A stretch of 64,000 nt of DNA from CAVXHQ01 sp963761735. Lineage in GTDB: Bacteria; Pseudomonadota; Alphaproteobacteria; Rhodobacterales; Rhodobacteraceae. The stretch's first letter is position 1, and each line of letters begins with the position of its first letter. The notes beneath the pieces are model-generated. The model did no database searches. It saw nothing but the letters and a program-made list of their open reading frames with translations, and had not been told where the DNA came from. This document shows positions 24,407 through 34,943 of this stretch, piece after piece. The position numbers and the translations under genes are program-made. The stretch covers positions 1 through 64,000 of the forward strand of contig CAVXHQ010000006.1 of NCBI GenBank assembly GCA_963761735.1, given 5' to 3'.

Positions 24407-26380
24407 ATGAGTTTGCCCCCCGGTTTCATCGACGAATTGCGCACCCGGCTGAGCCTTGAACAGGTCGTCGGGCGAAAGGTGATGTGGGACACCCGCAAAT
24501 CGAATACGGCGCGCCGCGACTATTGGGCGCCGTGCCCCTTTCATCAGGAGAAATCCGCGTCTTTCCATGTGGATGACACCAAGGGATTCTACTACTGCTT
24601 TGGCTGTCAGGCCAAGGGGGATGCGTTTTCCTTCGTGCAGCAGACCGAGAACGTCGGGTTCATGGAGGCGGTGGAAATCCTTGCCCGCGAGGCCGGGATG
24701 CCGGTGCCCGCGCGCGATCCGCGCGCGCAGGAAAAGGCCGACGAGCGCAGCGTTCTGGCCGATGTGATGGAACAGGCGGTACAGCATTACCGTCTGCAAT
24801 TGCGCACCGGGGCGGCGACGCAGGCGCGCGCCTACCTTGTCGAACGCGGGCTGAACGAGGCTGCGCAAGCCCGCTGGGAAATCGGTTTTGCGCCAGATCA
24901 GCGGCGCGGTGTTACCGATGCGCTGGTGAACAAGGGCGTGTCGCTGGCGCAGATCGTCGAGGCCGGGCTGGCCGCCCAACCCGATGGCGGCGGTGCGCCC
25001 TACGACCGGTTTCGCGGGCGGATCGTGTTTCCGATCCGCGACGCACGGGGTCGCGCCATCGCGCTCGGCGGACGGGCGATGGACCCGGACGCGCGGGCTA
25101 AATACCTGAACTCGCCTGAAACCCTGCTGTTCGACAAGGGTCGCAGCCTGTACAATATGAAGCCCGCCCGCGAGGCCTGCGGCCAAGGCGAGACGCTGAT
25201 CGTCGCCGAGGGGTACATGGATACCATCGCCTTGTCGGAGGCCGGTTTCGGCGCGGTCGTGGCCCCGCTGGGGACCGCGATCACCGAGGATCAGCTGGCG
25301 TTGATGTGGCGGATGCACCCCGAGCCGGTGATCGCGCTGGACGGCGATGCCGCGGGCCTGCGCGCGGCGATGCGGCTGATCGATCTGGCGCTGCCGTTGC
25401 TGGAGGCAGGGCGGTCCTTGCGGTTCGCGCTGATGCCCGCGGGCATGGATCCCGACGATCTGATCCGGGCGCGGGGCGCGGCTGCGATGCGCGACGTGCT
25501 GGGGGCCGCGCTGCCGCTTGTGCAGCTGTTGTGGCGGCGCGAGACGGAAGGCAAGATCTTCGACAGCCCCGAGCGCAAGGCCGCCCTCGACAAGGTGCTG
25601 CGCACCGCGACGCAAAAGATCGCCGATGCCTCGCTACGCGGCCATTACGAGCGCGAGATCCGCGATCTGAGCTGGGCGCTGTTCGGCAAGGCGCGGCGGC
25701 AGGGCGCGCCGGAACACAAATCGTGGAACGGCACCTGGGGGGCGAAACCCGCGCCCTACGGCCAGGCGCGGGCCGTGACCACAGGGGCGAAATCCGCAGC
25801 GATCGCGGCGCGGGGCGACGGTGCCGGCACCGGCCTGCGCGAGGCGGTGATCTTTGCCACGCTGATCCGCCATCCGACGCTTGTCATCGGCGTCGAGGCG
25901 CACCTCGAGGCGCTCGAATGCCGCGATCCGGGGCACACGCGGTTGCGCGATGCCATTTTACGCCATGCCGAGGCGCCCGATCTGGAGGCGGCATTGCGCG
26001 ACGCGCTGGGTCCCGAGGCGCTCGACGCGCTGTTTTCCATGCCCCAGATCGCGATTGCGCCCAGCCTGCGCCGCGGCGACACGGAATTTGCCGAGATGGT
26101 GGTGCGCGAGGAACTCGCGAAGCTGAACGCGCCGCTGGCCCGCAAGACCGAGACGCTGGAGGGCGAGGAGGAAATCTCGTCGGCCAGAGACGAGCGGATG
26201 ACCTATCGCATCCGGCAGGCGAACGAGGCCTTCGAGCGGGCGCAGCGCGGCACCCATGCCGATACCTCCGAGACCGAAGTGGCCCCCAACGGGGTGACGC
26301 TGCAACGCGAGGAGATGGACAAGCTCGACGCTATTCTCGCCAGCGCGCGCGTTGCAAAAACGCGGCGCAATCCTAAGTAA
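24407..26380 (+). CDS. dnaG: DNA primase
   Basis: A 657-residue primase. The CHC2 zinc finger uses Cys43, His46, Cys64 and Cys67 (APCPFHQEKS, YYCFGCQAKG). The catalytic core and TOPRIM domain include LIVAEGYMDTIAL and EPVIALDGDAAG. A helical C-terminal region for DnaB binding completes the protein. It makes RNA primers for the replication fork. It is followed 191 bases later by rpoD, the usual macromolecular synthesis order without rpsU. ATG 24407 starts the family sequence; a much longer upstream frame is spurious. Confidence 0.95.
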   Translation: MSLPPGFIDELRTRLSLEQVVGRKVMWDTRKSNTARRDYWAPCPFHQEKSASFHVDDTKGFYYCFGCQAKGDAFSFVQQTENVGFMEAVEILAREAGMPVPARDPRAQEKADERSVLADVMEQAVQHYRLQLRTGAATQARAYLVERGLNEAAQARWEIGFAPDQRRGVTDALVNKGVSLAQIVEAGLAAQPDGGGAPYDRFRGRIVFPIRDARGRAIALGGRAMDPDARAKYLNSPETLLFDKGRSLYNMKPAREACGQGETLIVAEGYMDTIALSEAGFGAVVAPLGTAITEDQLALMWRMHPEPVIALDGDAAGLRAAMRLIDLALPLLEAGRSLRFALMPAGMDPDDLIRARGAAAMRDVLGAALPLVQLLWRRETEGKIFDSPERKAALDKVLRTATQKIADASLRGHYEREIRDLSWALFGKARRQGAPEHKSWNGTWGAKPAPYGQARAVTTGAKSAAIAARGDGAGTGLREAVIFATLIRHPTLVIGVEAHLEALECRDPGHTRLRDAILRHAEAPDLEAALRDALGPEALDALFSMPQIAIAPSLRRGDTEFAEMVVREELAKLNAPLARKTETLEGEEEISSARDERMTYRIRQANEAFERAQRGTHADTSETEVAPNGVTLQREEMDKLDAILASARVAKTRRNPK

Positions 26381-26501
26381 TCAAAGATCAGTCTTTTTCC
26401 ATCAGTGTGTCGTGCATCGCCCGCCTTGTGCCCCTGACCGGTTTGGCGCAACACGGGCAGGAAATTCACGCAATACCCGTTGCGAATCATCGCCCGCGCC
26501 T

Positions 26502-26517
26502 GTTGATTCGAATCAAC
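26502..26517. promoter_or_regulatory. 16-bp palindrome upstream of rpoD
   Basis: GTTGATTCGAATCAAC at 26502-26517 is a perfect palindrome in the dnaG-rpoD spacer, 54 bases before the rpoD ATG. It is more AT-rich than its surroundings and could be an operator or part of a promoter. No known consensus is assigned. Confidence 0.4.
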
Positions 26518-26571
26518 CGGCGTCGCCGAATCACCGACGATACGATTTTTGCCCCACGAGGAGCCCCGCCC

Positions 26572-28557
<1,986 letters not shown>

Positions 28558-28566
28558 GAGACGCCG

Positions 28567-28845
28567 ATGTCGCTATTGTCGAAACTGTTCGGAGGCGGCA
28601 AGAAATCTGCCGCACCCGAGGCGGAAGCCGAGGAATATCAAGGCTTTCGCATCGTGCCGGGCCCGATTGCCGAGGGACAGCAGTACCGCGTGGCCGCGAG
28701 GATCGAAAAAGAGATCGATGGAGAGACGAAAGTCCACCAGCTGATCCGTGCCGATACCATAGCGGGCTACGATGAGGCGGTGAAAACCTCTGCCGCCAAG
28801 GCCCGGCAGATGATCGACGAGCAGGGTGAGCGGATCTTCCGCTAG
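28567..28845 (+). CDS. HlyU family protein
   Basis: A 92-residue protein: a short basic/Ala N-terminus with GGGKKSAAPEAEAEEYQGF, then the compact HlyU domain (GQQYRVAARIEKEIDG, HQLIRADTIAGYDEAVKTS). HlyU-family proteins in Rhodobacterales are small and of unknown role, despite the name from a Vibrio haemolysin activator. AGGAG lies just upstream, nine bases after the rpoD stop, so it is likely co-transcribed. Confidence 0.82.
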   Translation: MSLLSKLFGGGKKSAAPEAEAEEYQGFRIVPGPIAEGQQYRVAARIEKEIDGETKVHQLIRADTIAGYDEAVKTSAAKARQMIDEQGERIFR

Positions 28846-28851
28846 GCCATC

Positions 28852-29475
28852 ATGCAGATCATCGAGGTCGAAACGACCGGGCAGGGCCTGTACGAGATCA
28901 CCGGACAGGTGCAGCGCGCTACGCCAGCCGGGGCGGGTCTGCTGACCCTTTTTGTCCGCCACACATCTTGCTCGATCCTCATTCAGGAAAATGCCGACCC
29001 GGAGGTGCAAGCCGATCTGACGGCGTTCTTTGCCCGCCTTGTTCCGCCGACGACCGATCCGTCGATGGCCTACCTCACCCATACCTATGAGGGGCCCGAT
29101 GATATGCCGGCGCATATCAAGGCGGCGTTGCTGCCGGTCAGCTTGTCTATTCCTGTCCAGGACGGTCGGCTGGCACTCGGAAAATGGCAGGGAGTTTACA
29201 TTTTCGAACATCGCAGCCATCCGCACCGACGCGAGGTCGCAATCCACGCAGGGTTGACCCGACGCCCGACAATGCGGGCGACCGGGTGGCGGCGTCAGAA
29301 GAAAAAGAAATCCGACGCGGTAAGATCGGCGACGTGCAGGGTGCCGTTTGCGGCGTTCACGACGACAGGACCGGCGGCGCCTGCATCGATCAGCACCGCG
29401 TCGCCAGCTTGGGTGAACGTAAGATCGGCAAAGGTGACGCCTTCGAGGGCGATGGTATCGGCGCGGTCATTGTAA
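28852..29475 (+). CDS. YjbQ/UPF0047 family protein, 3' end probably frameshifted
   Basis: Residues 1-133 match the YjbQ family: FVRHTSCSILIQENADPEVQ, THTYEGPDDMPAHIKAALLP and WQGVYIFEHRSHPHRREVAI. Family proteins are about 135-140 residues and end just after this motif. Here the frame runs on for 74 unrelated residues, overlapping the convergent RTX gene. Removing one T from TT at 29254-29255 gives HAG-stop at about 29257 and removes the overlap, so a one-base insertion is likely. YjbQ has been tied to thiamin-phosphate-synthase-like activity in E. coli; its physiological role is unclear. It follows hlyU by six bases. Confidence 0.72.
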   Translation: MQIIEVETTGQGLYEITGQVQRATPAGAGLLTLFVRHTSCSILIQENADPEVQADLTAFFARLVPPTTDPSMAYLTHTYEGPDDMPAHIKAALLPVSLSIPVQDGRLALGKWQGVYIFEHRSHPHRREVAIHAGLTRRPTMRATGWRRQKKKKSDAVRSATCRVPFAAFTTTGPAAPASISTASPAWVNVRSAKVTPSRAMVSARSL

Positions 29476-30629
29476 TCCGCGATGGTGTCGCTCTCGCCGT
29501 CGGCGGTCAGAACGAAGGTGTCGCAGCCCCGGCCACCGGACAACAGGTCCTCCCCGGCGCCGTCGCGCAGGGTGTCGCGCCCGGTGCCACCGTACAGCGC
29601 GTCGTCGCCGTCTCCGCCGCGGAGGTTATCACCGCCCCAGCCGCCGCGCAGCATGTCGTTGCCGTCGCCGCCGTCGAGGGTGTCGCGCCCGGCCCCGCCA
29701 TACAGGTCGCCGCGCAACCGGTCGATAGTGTCGTCGATGCCGTTCGTCACGGTTTGAAAGTCGTCCCGCGCCGTCGCAATCGCGGTCTCACGCTGGTTTT
29801 CTGCACGGGCGGGTAACATCTCATAGCGGGCCTCGGTCTGGGCAATCAGGGTCGCGTTGCCGTTTGCCGCGGCGATTGCGGCGTCAAGAAAGTTCTGAGC
29901 CTGATCGGCACCTGCGCCGAAAGTAACTTGTGCGGCCGTCACTGCACGTTCGAGATCCTCCTCCGCCACCGCAAGCTGGGCGTCTCGCGCCTCCAGTGCC
30001 GCGCGCAGGGCCGCCCGCGCCGCGATGATATCCTCGAGCAGGTCGACATTTCTGAAATCGTCGACGGCCGCGAGGTAGTTTGCGTATTTCACGTCACTCG
30101 CGTCGCCCTGCGCCTCAACCGGCATGGCGTAGTCCCAGAGCGCCCGCGTGGCGTTCTCCAAATCGTCGGACAGCCGTTGCGTCAGCCCGGCAATCAATGC
30201 GGCGGCGCCCCGCGTCGAGGTCGGCAAGGGTATCGTCGCGGATCCGCGTGGCCACCAGGGTCTGGCTGTCCCGGTCGTCCGAAATCACGATCAACCGGGC
30301 CGCACAGCCGTCCGTGGCCGCCGCGACAACGGCCGCATCGCCATTGGCCAGTGCTATCGCCTGATCGCGCGCATCGGCGGCATCGGTGCGCTGCATCGCG
30401 CTGGCATCGTTTATCATGGCGACGGTATCGGCGAGGACCTGTCCGCAATGACCGCCGCGTTTTCCGCCTCACTGCGGCGCGCCGCCACATCGTCCCGCGC
30501 ACTCGCCCGGATGGCGTTGAGGCTGGCGTATTGATCTGCGACCGCGTTGACATGAATCAGGTACTCGAAACCGGCAGAGGCGCATTGCGGCTCGCGGATA
30601 GAGACGAGGTCTTCGAAAAGATTTTGCAT
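29295..30629 (-). pseudogene. RTX/haemolysin-type calcium-binding repeat protein with two compensating frameshifts
   Basis: The C-terminal part (29295-30227 in one frame) carries at least four GGxGxDxLx nonapeptide RTX repeats (GGAGRDTLDGGDGNDML, GGDGDDALYGG, GGTGRDTLRD) and a secretion-like tail ending DFFFF. Upstream, an Ala/Asp-rich helical region is split over frames. It starts with ATG 30629 (MQNLFEDLVSIREP, AAGG site) and shifts near 30436, where one C seems missing, to a frame reading AMINDASAMQRTDAADARDQ. It shifts back near 30212, where one G seems extra. Net length is in frame (445 codons). It would be a type I-secreted calcium-binding protein of about 444 residues. As sequenced, only the last 310 codons form one frame. 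Confidence 0.65.
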
Positions 30630-31082
30630 GGGGATACCTTGTACAAAGTCGGACCGGGTACAAAGTCGGACCGGGCGGATGCCGGGCACAAGGGCCTGCC
30701 GGTCGGGAACTCAGAACCCTGCACCGTGTCGGGCCGTGACGAAAAATGAATTCAAGTAGGCAATCCAGTACGGAACCGCGAGCGGTTCTGTCCAACCTCG
30801 GGGCGAACGGACGTCGCTCTCGTATATTAACCATGTTTTTCAAATTTTTTGTCTCAAGTTGGCTGGCTGTCGTCCCGGCGCCGGACCGTCGCGGCGCACA
30901 GAACAGACAGCGCGCCGGGCCGATCGTTTGCGGCGCGGTGTGCCCCGAAGGACTCAGGGCACGACGCAACATGTGGGTGTCCGGATTGCCCTCTACCCAC
31001 GGGGTGCCGGTCTGCCTATAGTTGTCGCAGAACGGCGGGATCACTCCCCAACAAAAACAAAAACAACAGTCGAGGACAGGTT
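30630..31082. other. Divergent intergenic region between RTX gene and nrdR
   Basis: About 450 bases without a supported gene. It contains the 17-bp tandem duplication, a small hairpin (GAACCG-CGAG-CGGTTC at 30773-30788), AT-rich tracts around 30830-30855, and A-rich sequence just before the nrdR ribosome site. A TATAGT at about 31017 might be the nrdR -10, without a convincing -35. No DnaA- or NrdR-box pair was recognised. Confidence 0.45.
30642..30675. repeat. 17-bp tandem duplication before RTX gene
   Basis: TACAAAGTCGGACCGGG occurs twice head to tail (30642-30658 and 30659-30675), 13 bases upstream of the RTX start codon. It lies in the 5' leader of that gene. Confidence 0.85.
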
Positions 31083-31553
31083 ATGCGGTGCCCGTTTTGC
31101 GGAAATGTGGATACTCAGGTCAAGGACTCGCGCCCGGCGGAGGACCATGTCGCCATCCGCAGACGCCGGTTCTGCCCCGCCTGCGGCGGCCGTTTCACAA
31201 CCTATGAAAGGGTGCAGCTGCGCGATCTGGTGGTGATCAAATCCAACGGCAGGCGCGAGGAATTCGACCGCCCGAAACTGGAACGCTCGATCCGGATCGC
31301 CTTGCAGAAGCGCCCCGTCGAGCATGACCGGATGGATCAGATGATCTCCGGCATCGTGCGCCGTCTGGAAAGCATGGGCGAGACCGACATCCCCTCGTCC
31401 CAGATCGGCGAGATCGTGATGGAGAGCCTCGCGCGGATCGACACCGTCGCCTACGTGCGGTTCGCCAGCGTTTACAAGAACTTTCAAGCTGTCGGCGATT
31501 TCGAAAAGTTCATGGACGACCTGCGCCCGTCGGAGGAGCCCGAAGACACGTGA
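31083..31553 (+). CDS. nrdR: Transcriptional repressor NrdR
   Basis: A 156-residue protein with a zinc ribbon (Cys3, Cys6, Cys31, Cys34 in MRCPFCG and FCPACGGRF) and an ATP-cone domain (VVIKSNGRREEFDRPKLERS). NrdR senses ATP/dATP and represses ribonucleotide reductase genes. ATG 31083 follows GAGGACAG; the frame upstream is open but lacks support. The last four bases overlap the first GTG of ribD, so the two are co-translated, the common nrdR-ribD order. Confidence 0.94.
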   Translation: MRCPFCGNVDTQVKDSRPAEDHVAIRRRRFCPACGGRFTTYERVQLRDLVVIKSNGRREEFDRPKLERSIRIALQKRPVEHDRMDQMISGIVRRLESMGETDIPSSQIGEIVMESLARIDTVAYVRFASVYKNFQAVGDFEKFMDDLRPSEEPEDT

Positions 31554-31622
31554 CTGGTCCTGAGGTGACTGGCCCTGAGGTGACTGGCCCTGAGGTGACT
31601 GGCCCTGAGGTGACTGGCTTTG
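31550..31622. repeat. 15-bp tandem array at the ribD start
   Basis: Five near-identical units begin at 31550, 31565, 31580, 31595 and 31610, with consensus GTGACTGGCCCTGAG; the last is diverged. Each unit begins with a GTG and ends in CTGAG, giving the next unit a GAG just before its GTG. In the ribD frame it encodes repeated VTGPE. The array overlaps the nrdR stop. Confidence 0.9.
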
Positions 31623-32743
31623 ACAGGAATAGCCCCGACAGGTCCGCCCGCGACGCCCGCTTTATGGCCCATGCTCTCGCGTTGGGGCGTCGAGGTCTTG
31701 GCCGCACGTGGCCGAACCCGGCGGTGGGGTGCGTGATCGTGCGGGACGGCCGGATCGTCGGGCGCGGGCGCACCGGGGATGGCGGCGCGCCACATGCCGA
31801 GGTTGTGGCCCTGGGGCAGGCAGGGCAGGCGGCGCACGGTGCCACGGCCTATGTCACGCTGGAACCCTGCGCCCATCATGGCAATACCGGACCCTGCACC
31901 CTGGCGCTGATCGAGGCGGGCGTGACGCGTGTCGTCGCGGCGGTCGGCGATCCGGACGCCCGCGTGGCCGGACGCGGTTTTGCCCAGTTGCGCGCGGCGG
32001 GCATCGACGTCTCGACCGGCGTGCGACAGGCCGAGGCAACCCACGATCATGCGGGATTTTTCAAGAGCGTGGTACTCGGCCTGCCGTTCGTGACCCTGAA
32101 ATTGGCCATGACACTCGACGGTCGCATCGCGACGGCGGCAGGCGAAAGCCGTTGGATTACCGGCCCGCAAGCGCGTGGTGTCGTGCACGGCCTGCGCGCC
32201 AGCCATGACGCGGTGATGATCGGTGGCGGCACCGCGCGCGCCGACGATCCGATGCTCGACGTGCGGGGCCGGGGCGTGGGCAGGCTGCAGCCGCTTCGCG
32301 TCGTGGTCTCCGCCGGGCTGAACGTGCCGCTGGACGGAAAGCTGGCGCAGAGTGCGCGGCGACAGCCCGTGTTGATGTGTCACGCGATGGATGCAGACCC
32401 GGCCGCCGTCGCCGCGTGGAAGGCTGTCGGCGGCACCAGCATGCCGACCCGCAGCGACGGGCGCGGTGTGGAAATGCTTTCGGTGCTGTACGGCCTTGGG
32501 GCGGGCGACGTCACGCGGGTTTTGTGCGAAGGCGGCGGCGCCGTTGCGGCCTCCTTGCTGGCAGCGGGGCTCGTCGACGAGATCGTGGTATTCACCGCCG
32601 GGTTCGCGCTGGGCGCCGACGGCCTGCCGGGGATCGCCGCGATGGGCGTCGACGTGCTGACCGCGGTCGAGCGGTTCGATCTGGTCGACACCCGGCCTGT
32701 CGGCGCGGACACCCTGACCCGCTGGGCTAAACGCGCGCCCTAG
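31550..32743 (+). CDS. ribD: Bifunctional riboflavin deaminase/reductase RibD
   Basis: Up to 397 residues. The deaminase domain has HAE (82-84) and the zinc cysteines in PCAHHGNTGPC. The reductase domain begins near LPFVTLKLAMTLDGRIAT. It catalyses the second and third steps of riboflavin synthesis from GTP. The first 23 residues come from a 15-bp tandem array (VTGPE repeats), and each unit offers a GTG start, so the true N-terminus is uncertain; the conserved domain starts near residue 35. It overlaps nrdR at its start and prpE by four bases at its end (convergent). Confidence 0.92.
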   Translation: MTGPEVTGPEVTGPEVTGPEVTGFDRNSPDRSARDARFMAHALALGRRGLGRTWPNPAVGCVIVRDGRIVGRGRTGDGGAPHAEVVALGQAGQAAHGATAYVTLEPCAHHGNTGPCTLALIEAGVTRVVAAVGDPDARVAGRGFAQLRAAGIDVSTGVRQAEATHDHAGFFKSVVLGLPFVTLKLAMTLDGRIATAAGESRWITGPQARGVVHGLRASHDAVMIGGGTARADDPMLDVRGRGVGRLQPLRVVVSAGLNVPLDGKLAQSARRQPVLMCHAMDADPAAVAAWKAVGGTSMPTRSDGRGVEMLSVLYGLGAGDVTRVLCEGGGAVAASLLAAGLVDEIVVFTAGFALGADGLPGIAAMGVDVLTAVERFDLVDTRPVGADTLTRWAKRAP

Positions 32744-34647
32744 CCGTCGGACGCGGCGCGGGGATAGCCCAGCCGCCCGAGGGCCTCGCGGATTTCGTCC
32801 AGAATGACCGGATCGTCGATCGTCGCGGGCATCTTGAACGTCTCGCCTCCCGCGATTTTCGACATGGTGCCGCGCAGGATCTTGCCCGAGCGGGTCTTGG
32901 GCAGGCGGGGCACGACCACAGCACTTCTGAATGCCGCAACGGGCCCGATCTGGTCGCGCACCATCGCCACGACTTCGGCCACCACCACGGCCTCCGTCCG
33001 GTCGCAGCCCTTGTTCAGGCACACAAAGCCAACGGGCAACTGGCCTTTCAGGGCATCTGCCACGCCGACCACGGCGCATTCGGCGACATCGACGTGATTG
33101 GCCAGCACCTCTTCCATCGCACCGGTCGACAGCCGGTGCCCCGCGACGTTGATCACGTCGTCCGTGCGCGCCATGATATACAGGTATCCATCGCCGTCGA
33201 TCATCCCCGCGTCGCCGGTTTCGTACCAGCCGGGGAAGGTCTCGAGATAGCTTTTGGCAAAGCGCGCGTCGGCATTCCACAGCGTCGGCAAACAACCGGG
33301 CGGCAGCGGCAGACGGATCGCGATGGCGCCCAGCGTGTCAGGCGGCAATCGCTCGCCCGCCTCGTTCAGGATCGCCACGTCATAGCCGGGCATCGGCACG
33401 GCGGGCGAGCCGATCTTGACGGCGACGTCCGGGTCGAGCCCGACGGGATAGCCCGCGATGGTATAGCCGGTTTCGGTCTGCCACCAGTGGTCATAGACCG
33501 GCACGCCCAGCACCCGTCCGGCCCAGTGGATCGTATCGGGGTCGGCCCGTTCCCCCGCCAGGTACAGGGCCCGCAGCGACGAAATGTCGTGGTCCGCGAC
33601 CCGTGCGCCTTTCGGGTCGTCGCGCTTGATCGCGCGAAACGCGGTCGGCGCGGTGAACAGGACCGCGACCTTGTGATCGTCGATGACACGCCAGAACGTG
33701 CCCGCGTCCGGCGTGTCCACGGGCTTGCCCTCGAAGATGACGGTGGTGTTGCCGTGGATCAGCGGCGCATAGCAGATATAGCTGTGCCCGACGACCCAGC
33801 CGACGTCGGACGCGGCCCAGAACACCTCGCCCGGATCGACGTTGTAAACCGCCTTCATCGTCCAGTTGAGCGCCACGAGGTGCCCGCCCGTTGGCCGAAC
33901 GACGCCCTTTGGCGCGCCCGTGGTGCCGGATGTGTACAAAATATATGCCGGGTGGTTGCCCGGTACGGGAACGCAGTCCGCAAGGGCCACGCCGTCCTGC
34001 GCCACATGCCAGTCGACGTCGCGCGGCGCCGTCATCGCGGCGACGCACTCGGGGCGTTGCAGGACGATCGTGCAGCGGGGTTTGTGGCGGGCAATGTCGA
34101 TCGCGTGATCGATCAGCGGCTTGTAGGGAACGACGCGCCCCGGCTCGAGGCCGCAGGACGCCGCGATGATCGCCACGGGTGTGCAGTCGTCGAGGCGCAC
34201 GGCAAGCTCGTTGGCGGCGAACCCGCCGAAGACCACGCAATGGATCGCGCCGATCCGCGCGCAGGCGAGCATGGCAACGACGGCCTCGGGGATCATCGGC
34301 ATATAGATGACGACGCGGTCGCCCGTGCCGATCCCCCGCGCAACCAGCGCGCCCGCCAGCGCGGCGCAGCGGTCCTGCAGGTCGGCGTAGGTGATTTTCG
34401 ACACGGTGCCCGTCATCGCGCTGTCGTGGATGATCGCCACCCGGTCGCCGTGCCCCGCCATCACATGCCGGTCGACCGCGTTGTGGCAGCCGTTGACCAT
34501 GCCGTCGGCGTACCATTCGTACATGGGGGCGTTCTCGTCGCCGAGCGCGCGGGTGGGAAACCGGTCCCAGTCGATTGCCCGCGCAGCGTCAAGCCAGTAT
34601 GCCTCGGGATCCGCCTGCCACCTGGCATAGGTCTGTGCGTAGGTCAT
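32740..34647 (-). CDS. prpE: Propionate-CoA ligase / acyl-CoA synthetase PrpE
   Basis: A 635-residue AMP-forming acyl-CoA synthetase. P-loop-like YILYTSGTTGAPKG, the motif YDHWWQTETGYTIAGYP, GWYETGDAGMIDGDGYLYI and the catalytic-Lys region RLPKTRSGKILRGTM are all present. The ACS/PrpE-type length and the N-terminus YAQTYARWQADPEAYWLDAA favour propionate. It makes propionyl-CoA (or acetyl-CoA) from the acid, ATP and CoA. GGGGAG precedes ATG 34647. It stands alone, transcribed towards ribD. Confidence 0.88.
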   Translation of the reverse strand: MTYAQTYARWQADPEAYWLDAARAIDWDRFPTRALGDENAPMYEWYADGMVNGCHNAVDRHVMAGHGDRVAIIHDSAMTGTVSKITYADLQDRCAALAGALVARGIGTGDRVVIYMPMIPEAVVAMLACARIGAIHCVVFGGFAANELAVRLDDCTPVAIIAASCGLEPGRVVPYKPLIDHAIDIARHKPRCTIVLQRPECVAAMTAPRDVDWHVAQDGVALADCVPVPGNHPAYILYTSGTTGAPKGVVRPTGGHLVALNWTMKAVYNVDPGEVFWAASDVGWVVGHSYICYAPLIHGNTTVIFEGKPVDTPDAGTFWRVIDDHKVAVLFTAPTAFRAIKRDDPKGARVADHDISSLRALYLAGERADPDTIHWAGRVLGVPVYDHWWQTETGYTIAGYPVGLDPDVAVKIGSPAVPMPGYDVAILNEAGERLPPDTLGAIAIRLPLPPGCLPTLWNADARFAKSYLETFPGWYETGDAGMIDGDGYLYIMARTDDVINVAGHRLSTGAMEEVLANHVDVAECAVVGVADALKGQLPVGFVCLNKGCDRTEAVVVAEVVAMVRDQIGPVAAFRSAVVVPRLPKTRSGKILRGTMSKIAGGETFKMPATIDDPVILDEIREALGRLGYPRAASDG

Positions 34648-34943
34648 CGTCGGTCTCCCCTGTTGGGGCGATTTTGGGTTGTCCGGCACCGCACCGCAAG
34701 TGGGCGTTTCGATGGCGGCGCATGTCCGGTGCCGGGTGGCTCTGTCTGTGCGGGGCCCGGATCGGACCTGGGTCAGACAGGCGGATCTGCGGCGTCTGAC
34801 ACCGGCGGCGCGGGTCGTTGCAAACGGCGGAATGGCGACACCGGATAAAACACGTCGCGCTGATCCGTCCCGATGGACGACGCCACGGATCAGGGCGCAG
34901 GCCGGGGCGGAGCAAAAATCTCTCGCGTCGCGGGTCTGCCGCC
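34648..34943. other. Intergenic region between prpE and malic enzyme
   Basis: About 300 bases; both flanking genes are on the minus strand. I see no gene, strong hairpin or recognised operator. Confidence 0.5.

Noticed and set aside
30630..31082. tRNA or structured RNA in the RTX-nrdR gap
   Set aside because: No cloverleaf-like arms or T-loop sequence could be found; only a 6-bp hairpin is present.
31550..31622. CRISPR array at ribD
   Set aside because: Units are directly adjacent without spacers and only 15 bp; this is a tandem minisatellite. The same applies to 38899-38988.
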